Shown here: piece after piece, positions 57,921 through 64,000 of the stretch
Layout: each line of letters opens with the position of its first letter
Position numbering within the stretch: position 1 is the stretch's first letter
NCBI GenBank assembly: GCA_016712985.1
Contig: JADJQA010000004.1
Location: 105,456 to 169,455 of the forward strand
Source of the DNA: Sulfuritalea sp.
GTDB taxonomy: Bacteria > Pseudomonadota > Gammaproteobacteria > Burkholderiales > Rhodocyclaceae
Direction of reading: 5' to 3'
DNA: 64,000 nucleotides
The notes under the pieces: generated by a model
What the model saw: the letters and a program-made list of their open reading frames with translations, nothing else
Databases searched by the model: none
Told to the model about the DNA's origin: nothing
Program-made: the position numbers and the translations under genes

Positions 57921-59075
57921 ATGATCTTCTCGCTTTTGACTTTTGCCTCGGCCTTCCTGATCGAGGGGCTCGGCACCTGGATTTCAATCATCGGTCTGTC
58001 GAGCCTCTTCAGCGCCGATCCCATCATCATTGCCTTGGCGGCGGCGCTGGACTTGGGCAAGGTCGTCACCGTTTCCTTCCTATACAAGCGCTGGAGCACG
58101 GCACCCGGACTGCTGAGGATCTACATGATTCTGGCGGTCGCGGTGTTGATGCTCATCACCTCCGTCGGCGCGTTCGGCTATCTCTCCGCCGCCTTCCAGG
58201 GAGCCATCAAGGATACGAAGCAGCAGCAAATCCTGGTGGCCGCAACCGTGGACGAGAAAGCAAGACTGGAAGCACGAAAGAAGGAGATCGATGCCCAGAT
58301 CGCGGGTCTTCCCTCGAACAACGTGCGCGGGCGGCAACGGCTCATCAGTGCGTTCAAGGGCGAAGCCGATCGCATCAACCTGCGCCTGCGGCAATTGGAC
58401 GCCGAATTGCCAAAAATGCAGATGCAGCAGGTCACGATCAACACCCATGCCGGACCCATAATCTATGTTTCGCAGGCGTTCGACGTCTCGGTGGAGCAGG
58501 CGGTCAAGTACGTGATCCTGGTCATCATCTTTGTGTTTGACCCGCTCGCGATCGCACTTCTCGTCGCCGGCAACTTCCTGTGGGAGACGCGTGCGCAAAG
58601 ACCGCGGGCGCCGCTGGACGCTGCGGTGCGCACCGACAAGGAGGTCAAGCAGCGGCAAGAACCCCCGGATGAGCTTGCGAGTGCAGCGTCAGAAGCCGTG
58701 CCCAGCGAATCGGCAAAGGCAGTGGATGTGCCGATACCCAGGGATGAGGCACCCCAAAGCCGTACTCCGATTCATGCTGAAGTGCGACCACCAGCAGGGC
58801 TTCACCTGGCGACATCAGCGGACCTTGACGAACAGCCCACGGTTCAACCGCCCAATGCGGTTCGCGCCGCTGGCGCCGACCCGGAAGCGGCGGAAATCCC
58901 GGTAAACAGCACAGGCACGGCGAATCAGCAAGCACCCGTCATCGTGAATCCGGAGCAAGCGATTCGTGATACCGCGTACTACCTCGCCGAGCAGCGCAAG
59001 TTCAAGGACGGCGTACCGGCCGACGACTGGGTTCGGGCAGAGCAAGAGATCAAGAAAATCCTGAATACCAGTTGA
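57921..59075 (+). CDS. Unusual polytopic membrane protein with coiled coil and C-terminal DUF2934
   Basis: 384 residues. Hydrophobic N-terminus with about three membrane helices (IFSLLTFASAFLIEGLGTWI, PIIIALAAALDLGKVVTVSF, IYMILAVAVLMLITSVGAFG), a charged heptad segment at about 98-165 (VDEKARLEARKKEIDAQIAG), another membrane helix at about 198-222 (YVILVIIFVFDPLAIALLVA), then a long Pro/Ala/Glu-rich tail and a DUF2934-like end (IRDTAYYLAEQRKFKDGVPA DDWVRAEQEI). The extracytoplasmic coiled coil between helices is odd. I do not know the function. The preceding 232 bases hold no gene, only a GGTACCG palindrome near 57878. Confidence 0.75.
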   Translation: MIFSLLTFASAFLIEGLGTWISIIGLSSLFSADPIIIALAAALDLGKVVTVSFLYKRWSTAPGLLRIYMILAVAVLMLITSVGAFGYLSAAFQGAIKDTKQQQILVAATVDEKARLEARKKEIDAQIAGLPSNNVRGRQRLISAFKGEADRINLRLRQLDAELPKMQMQQVTINTHAGPIIYVSQAFDVSVEQAVKYVILVIIFVFDPLAIALLVAGNFLWETRAQRPRAPLDAAVRTDKEVKQRQEPPDELASAASEAVPSESAKAVDVPIPRDEAPQSRTPIHAEVRPPAGLHLATSADLDEQPTVQPPNAVRAAGADPEAAEIPVNSTGTANQQAPVIVNPEQAIRDTAYYLAEQRKFKDGVPADDWVRAEQEIKKILNTS

Positions 59076-59313
59076 AGAAGGTCCACAGACAAAGAGCTTC
59101 GCCCGCGAAGAGCGTTCACCGCAGAGTCCTTTGCAGAACTCCTTCGAGTGCCAGCAAGTCCTGTTTGCGCGCGAGGCCGCTGCCAGGTGCGGTGGCGCGC
59201 CCGCGCAGGATGCGGGGCTGTCGCGCAAGCCCAGGCGTTGCTGGACCACGATGTCGCCGGCCGCAAACGCGTCGGGGCGCAGCGCCTCCGCGCCAACTGT
59301 TGTTGGATCCTTC
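59076..59313. other. Gap with a possible degraded minus-strand coding segment
   Basis: On the minus strand, 59310-59120 reads ALRPDAFAAGDIVVQQRLGL and, in a neighbouring frame, APGSGLARKQDLLALEGVLQ then RTLR and a stop. The switch of frame and the absence of a start suggest a gene fragment, which I cannot identify. The left part (around 59115-59135, TTCACCGCAGAG) resembles the dispersed repeat seen at 61779-61816. Confidence 0.3.
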
Positions 59314-60465
59314 TCAATCCTTTACCAGCGCGAACCTGCCGTCCTTGATGGTCATCAGCACGGTGCCGCGATGGTCGTAGCCCGAGTGATCCTGCGGCGT
59401 CATGTTGACCACGCCTTGTGACATGACCATTTCCCTGGTGCCTTCCAGTGCGTCACGCAAAGCGGCACGGAACTCCGTCGTGCCGGGTTGGCCCTTCTTC
59501 GCGGCTTCTGGAATGGCGCGCGCCAGCATCAGGCCGGCATCGTAGACTCCCGCCCCGAAGATCGGCGGCCTGGAACCGAACTGTTTCTCGTAATTGCCGG
59601 AAAACTCGAGCGCGACCTTCTTGGTCGGGTTGCTGTCGGCGATTTCGTCGAGGACCAGCAGCAGCGGGCCGACGACAAAAGCGCCTTCGACCTTCTTGCC
59701 GCCGATCTGGATGAGGGCGCCGGTGGCCGACCCGTGCGTGTGAAAGATCGTGCCCTTGAATCCGGCGTCGACCAGTTGCACGTGGGGCAGGGCGGCACCG
59801 GCCGCCACGCCGGCGACAAGAATCGCCTCCGGCTTTGCGGACATCAGCTTGGCGACCTGGCCGGTTACGCTGGTGTCCTGGCGGTTGTAGCGCTCGCTGG
59901 CGACAACTTCCATCCCGGCTTTCTGCACCATCGGCGCAAAAACCTTGTACCAGCTCTCACCGTAGGGATCGTTGTAGCCGATGAAGCCGATGGTCTTGAC
60001 GCCGCGTTTCTTCATCGCGGCGATCAGGCCGTCGCTGATGACATCATCGTTGGGGTGGGTCTTGAACACCCAGCGCTTCCTGTCGTCCATCGGCTGCACC
60101 ACGGCGGGCGTTCCCACCGGCGCCAGCATCGGCGTCCTCGCCTCGGCCATGAACTGCAGCACCCCCATGGCGTTGGGCGAGCCGGATGGGCCGATCAGCG
60201 CATCGATCCTTGTCTCGCTCAGCAGCTTCTTGGTGAGCCGGACGCTTTGCGTCGAGTCGCTGGCATCATCGAAGGTGATGTACTCGATGCTCAGATTGCC
60301 GGCCTTGGGCGGCAGCAGGGCCACCGCATTCTTCTGGGGGATGCCGACAAAAGCCGTCGGACCGGTGGCAGACGTGATGACGCCGATCTTTACCTGAGCC
60401 TGCACCGACATGGATGCCGCCAGTGCCAAGCCCGACAGGGCCAGTAGAAGCTTTTGTGCTTGCAT
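59314..60465 (-). CDS. Branched-chain amino acid-type ABC transporter substrate-binding protein
   Basis: 383 residues. Signal peptide KLLLALSGLALAASMSVQAQ with cleavage before VKIGV, then a type I periplasmic binding fold (GVITSATGPTAFVGIPQKNA, IGPSGSPNAMGVLQFMAEAR, VGPLLLVLDEIADSNP). LivK-like proteins of this kind often carry aromatic acids or other organic acids to LivFGHM-type permeases in degraders. No permease genes follow in the window. It lies 67 bases downstream of the CoA-transferase gene on the same strand. Confidence 0.9.
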   Translation of the reverse strand: MQAQKLLLALSGLALAASMSVQAQVKIGVITSATGPTAFVGIPQKNAVALLPPKAGNLSIEYITFDDASDSTQSVRLTKKLLSETRIDALIGPSGSPNAMGVLQFMAEARTPMLAPVGTPAVVQPMDDRKRWVFKTHPNDDVISDGLIAAMKKRGVKTIGFIGYNDPYGESWYKVFAPMVQKAGMEVVASERYNRQDTSVTGQVAKLMSAKPEAILVAGVAAGAALPHVQLVDAGFKGTIFHTHGSATGALIQIGGKKVEGAFVVGPLLLVLDEIADSNPTKKVALEFSGNYEKQFGSRPPIFGAGVYDAGLMLARAIPEAAKKGQPGTTEFRAALRDALEGTREMVMSQGVVNMTPQDHSGYDHRGTVLMTIKDGRFALVKD

Positions 60466-60532
60466 GGCGTCCTCCTTGATTGACAGCGGTGAAAACCCCT
60501 TGCTGCAAACTGCATGAACCGCATCCTGACCG

Positions 60533-61726
60533 TCACCCGGCGATGATGTTGCGCTTCTTCAGAGCCGCGCAATCCTTGGCGGTCAAGCCGGCTTCCCTCA
60601 ATATCGCCAGGGTGTCCTCGCCGTACTTGGCGGGAAACCTCAGTTCGGTCGATACGCCGGCGACATCCACCGCCATGGGCTGCATGCGCAGTGGCATGCC
60701 ATCGGGCCTGCGCGTGGTGGTGAGTCGGCTGCTGATTGCCGGCATCTCGCGCACCGCCGGGATGTCGTGGATCGGTGTGTGCGGAATCGTTGCCTTGCGG
60801 AAGTCCGCGGTGATCTCGGCGGTGGTGTGCTGCCGCGTTACCTCCGCCATATCGCGGTGGATGGCCTCGCGTTCCCGTGCGCGGCCCTCGTTGGTGGCGC
60901 GCACCGCATTGGCCACCGGCGCGAACCAGGGGATCTCGGTCAGGCGCCGCCATTGCACGTCGCTGCCGATGGCCATGTAGATGAAGCCGTCGGCGGTGGG
61001 ATAGACATTGGTCGGGATGAACTTGCGGTGCTCGTTGCCGCAGCGCGTGATCTCGGAGGGATCGCAGTCGAAGTCGAGCAGGGGCAGGGTGGTGATCAGC
61101 CAGGACGCCGCCGCCTGCAGCATCGAGACATCGATGCGGCTGCCCTTGCCGGTTTCGGCGCGCTCCAGCAGCGCCATCATCACGCCGGCATAGACCTCGT
61201 CGCCGGCCTTGAGGTCGATCAGCGGCACCCCGGACAGCGTCGGCGGGCCGTCGGCCGGGCCGGTCAGTTCCATGTAGCCGGCCATCGCCTGGATCACCGG
61301 ATCATAGCCGGGGGCATCCGGATATTCGGGCCCCATGGCCGAGATGCCGGCCCAGATCAGGTCCGGCTTCACGGCCGCGAGGCTTTCGTAGTCGATGCCG
61401 AGTTGCTTGTAGCGCTTGGGCACGGTGTTGCAGCAGAAGACATCGGCGTCGAGCGCGACGATCAGCCGGCGCAATACCTCCTGGCCCTTCGGGTCCTTGA
61501 GGTTGAGCGCGATGGCTTCCTTGCCGACGTTGGGCGCGATGAAGTAGCTGCGGCGGTCGTCATCGATAACGGTAGCACCTATGTAGCGATTTGGGTCGCC
61601 AGGCAGGCCGTCGCCGCTCGGCGTCGACTCGATGCGGATCACGCGCCAGCCCAGCTGTGCGAAGCGCAGCGTCGCATACGGCAGCGACAGCGCCTGCTCC
61701 ATGGACAGCACGACGCGGCGCTTCAT
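60533..61726 (-). CDS. CaiB/BaiF-family CoA transferase (class III)
   Basis: 397 residues. Family features: VLSMEQALSLPYATLRFAQL then GWRVIRIES at the N-terminus, SYFIAPNVGKEAIALNLKDP, GYDPVIQAMAGYMELTGPAD, and the catalytic-Asp region PLIDLKAGDEVYAGVMMALL. The C-terminus AKYGEDTLAILREAGLTAKD is typical. It exchanges CoA between carboxylic acids. Next to a molybdenum hydroxylase and a periplasmic binding protein it probably belongs to a catabolic pathway for an aromatic or alicyclic acid, but the substrate cannot be read from the sequence. Confidence 0.9.
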   Translation of the reverse strand: MKRRVVLSMEQALSLPYATLRFAQLGWRVIRIESTPSGDGLPGDPNRYIGATVIDDDRRSYFIAPNVGKEAIALNLKDPKGQEVLRRLIVALDADVFCCNTVPKRYKQLGIDYESLAAVKPDLIWAGISAMGPEYPDAPGYDPVIQAMAGYMELTGPADGPPTLSGVPLIDLKAGDEVYAGVMMALLERAETGKGSRIDVSMLQAAASWLITTLPLLDFDCDPSEITRCGNEHRKFIPTNVYPTADGFIYMAIGSDVQWRRLTEIPWFAPVANAVRATNEGRAREREAIHRDMAEVTRQHTTAEITADFRKATIPHTPIHDIPAVREMPAISSRLTTTRRPDGMPLRMQPMAVDVAGVSTELRFPAKYGEDTLAILREAGLTAKDCAALKKRNIIAG

Positions 61727-61775
61727 GCCGGCACCGTCATGGAAAAGTCGGCGTTGGCGGCACGGCGAAGCTCTT

Positions 61776-64000
61776 TCAATGCAGAGTTCGCAGAGACGCA
61801 GAGATCGCTGAGAAACCCGAAATCTCTTCTCTGATGTCCATCTCGGGAATTTCGGGCGCGGTCACCAGCTTGTAGTCGCGGAAGTTCGGATTCTTCATGA
61901 CGCCGTTTTCGATCATCAGGTCTTCCGTCAGTGCATAACCCTGACCCATGACCACGCCGCCTTCGATCTGGCCCTCGATGCCGAGCCGGTTGAGTACCCG
62001 GCCGACATCGTGCGCGCCGGTCACCCTGGTCATTTTGACCATGCCCGTATCGGTATCGACTTCGACTTCCACGGCCTGGGCGCCCCAGGCATAGGCCGCC
62101 GAAACGTCGCCCTTGTAGCCCTTGTCCTGGTGCACGCTGGGCGGCTCGTAGTAGAAGGTGGTCATCACCAGCTCGGCCTTGTCCTGGAAGTGCAGGTTGC
62201 GCAGCAATTTCGACAGTTCTATCACAACTTCGCCACTGGCAGCATTGATCACGAAGCCTCCGCGCAAGTCGAGATCGCTCTCTGCGCACTCGTACTTTCT
62301 CGCCGCCACGGCGAGGATCTTCGTCTTGGCCTTCTTCGCTGCGCCGATCGCCGAATTGCCGGCAATGAAGGTGGTGCGGCTGGCATGCACGCCGACGTCC
62401 CAGGGCGTGATGGCGGTGTCGTTATTGACCACGGTGATTGCCGAAATGGGCAGGCCGAGTTCCTCGCAGACCAGTTGCGAAAGCACGGTCTCCGAGCCCT
62501 GGCCGATTTCCGAGGCCCCGGTGATCAGCGTGACATTGGCGAAGTCGTCCATCTTGAGAATCGTGCCACAACCGTCCGACGGATAGATCTTGGCGCCGCC
62601 ACCGACATGCAGCATCGAGGCCATGCCGATGCCGCGCTTGATGTTGCCGGGTTTGCTTCGATTGGCGGCATTCTCCCGGACCTTGCGCGCGTAGTCGCTG
62701 CGGCTGCGCCGCCGTGGTGATGCAGTCCTTGAAACCGCAGCTCTTGAACACCATGCCCTGACCGGTGGTCTCCCCGGTTTCCTGTGCGTTCTTCAGACGA
62801 AACGCGAGGGGATCCATGCCGATCGCCTCGGCCAGCATGTCCATGTGCTGCTCGATGGCGAAGGTGGCCTGCAAGTTGCCGTAGCCGCGGAAGGACCCGG
62901 CGTAGGGGTTGTTGGTGTACACCGCCGCCGTGTGGTAATCGCAATGCGGCACGCGATAGAGCGAGGAGAAGGTCTGCATCATGACGAAGGGCGTGGTCGC
63001 GCCCCAGGATGTGTAGGCGCCGTTGTCATGCAGGGTGTGCACCTGGCGGAAGGTCAGGGTGCCGTCCTTCTTGCAGCCGGAACGCAGCGTCAGCAGCACC
63101 GGCTGGCGCGTCGGCGAGGCAAGGAATTCCTCTTCGCGGGTGAACAGCATCTTTACCGGGCGCCTGGCAGCGCGGGCGAGGAACAGGCAGATCACCTCGA
63201 AAGGGTAGATGTCGAGCTTGGAGCCGAACCCGCCGCCGATGGGCGGTTGGATGATCCGAATGCGCGCCGGGTCCATGTTCAGATACTCGGCAAACTCGCG
63301 CTTGTGCAGGAAGGGCACCTGGGTGTTCGAGTACATCAGCAGGTTTCCCGAGGCATCGAACTCGGCGATCATGCCGGAGACACCCATGCAGCAGTGCGTG
63401 ACGTAGTGCAGCCGGAACGTATCCTCGATGACCACGTCGGATTCCGCTTCGCCCCGGATCACGTCGCCGTGAGCGTAGTCGAAGGTCATCGCGACATTGT
63501 CCGGCTTGCCCTTGTGGGCGATGCTGGCGCCCGGTTTCAGATGCTCCTGGCTGCCATCGCCTGCGTGCGGCTCCGGATGGATCAGGATCGCATCCGGCTT
63601 GATGGCTTCCTCCGGGTCAGAGAGGACCGGCAGATCCTCGTATTCCACTTTGATCAGCTTCAGGGCGGCTTCGGCGATCTCCTCGGTTTCGGCCGCCACG
63701 GCGGCGATTTCGTCGCGTTCGCTCCTGACGCGGCCAACCTTCAGCGGGAAGTGGTCGCGGGCGACGCCGATCGGACGCTGATCGGCAACGTCGGCGCCGG
63801 TAATGACCACATGCACGCCCGGCAAGGCCCTGGCGGCCGAGGTGTCGATCGACTTGATCAGCGCATGTATGCGCCCGGAGCGCAGGATCCTGCCGTGCAA
63901 CTGGCCCGAGAGATTGATGTCGTGGATGTAACGCGTCCGGCCGCTGGCCTTCTCGGGAGCATCCATTTTCGGGATGCGCCTGCCGATCAGCGAATCGGGC
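61776..64000 (-). CDS. Xanthine dehydrogenase-family molybdenum hydroxylase, large subunit (partial, frameshifted)
   Basis: The gene runs off the right edge, and the first codons seen read IGRRIPKMDAPEKASGRTRY. Mo-cofactor signatures follow: IQPPIGGGFGSKLDIYPFEV, NNPYAGSFRGYGNLQATFAI, and GASEIGQGSETVLSQLVCEE with the likely catalytic Glu missing from the short end. It resembles 4-hydroxybenzoyl-CoA reductase alpha subunits by eye. One surplus base at about 62704-62710 breaks AAQRSDYARKVREN. The 3' end stops early at 61776 after APEIPEMDIREEISGFSAIS, inside a dispersed repeat, so about 60 expected residues are lost. Confidence 0.85.
61779..61816. repeat. Dispersed GCAGAG-type repeat at the 3' end of the Mo-hydroxylase gene
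   Basis: The sequence AATGCAGAGTTCGCAGAGAC then GCAGAGATCGCTGAGAAA resembles the widespread TTCTCAGCG...CTCTGCGTCTCTGCG intergenic repeat of many proteobacteria. It overlaps the last codons of the truncated hydroxylase gene and supplies its stop. Confidence 0.5.

Overview
The window comes from a high-GC betaproteobacterium, most likely a Rhodocyclales-type organism. The best evidence is the housekeeping order gyrA-serC-serA-pheA-hisC-tyrA-aroA/cmk-rpsA-ihfB-lapA-lapB-rfaE1-hldD-cysM (27.2-46.0 kb), the mtaD-ompA-ubiG-gph block (23.5-27.1 kb), a tmRNA that encodes the tag ANDERFALAA, and an orphan EpsA-type LuxR regulator. This placement is inferred from gene order and protein character, not from a database search.

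Layout. 0-7.5 kb: a diguanylate cyclase-hemerythrin protein, ispF, thpR, a cyclic-nucleotide-binding protein and a PerM-type permease face an OmpR/EnvZ pair that carries a truncated-globin remnant at its end; two small exported proteins and pcm follow. 7.6-17.2 kb: a minus-strand signalling block with a CheB-CheR-PAS hybrid, a PAS histidine kinase, a NarL/FixJ-type response regulator, a PAS-GGDEF cyclase, a zinc-ribbon protein and EpsA. 17.3-23.5 kb: an accessory region with a membrane metallopeptidase, a GlsB-like protein, a VapC remnant, a 975-residue protein that joins three hydrolase modules, and an internally deleted IS701-type transposase next to the 3' end of ssrA. 23.5-46 kb: core metabolism, with two Uma2 nucleases and an MNT/HEPN pair inserted between tyrA and aroA. 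46-54.3 kb: nitronate monooxygenase, recQ, a fused hydroxyacyl-CoA dehydrogenase/enoyl-CoA hydratase, an SDR remnant, an acyl-CoA synthetase and NnrS. 54.7-59.1 kb: HigBA, a glgB with a large internal deletion, and an unusual membrane protein ending in a DUF2934 domain. 59.3-64 kb: a probable acyl or aromatic acid catabolic set (binding protein, CaiB-type CoA transferase, large subunit of a molybdenum hydroxylase that runs off the window).

Sequence quality matters when reading this window. At least ten otherwise well-conserved genes are broken by single-base indels or short deletions, including genes expected to be essential (gyrA) and conserved housekeeping genes (tyrA, hldD, ompR). Several lie in homopolymers. 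Most are better explained as assembly or sequencing errors than as true pseudogenes. The frameshifted entries give the span of the restored gene.

The most novel candidate is the 975-residue protein at 19619-22546. It has, in order, a peptidoglycan-binding domain, a GH19-like lysozyme fold, a papain-type cysteine protease and an alpha/beta hydrolase, with recognisable catalytic residues in each and no signal peptide.
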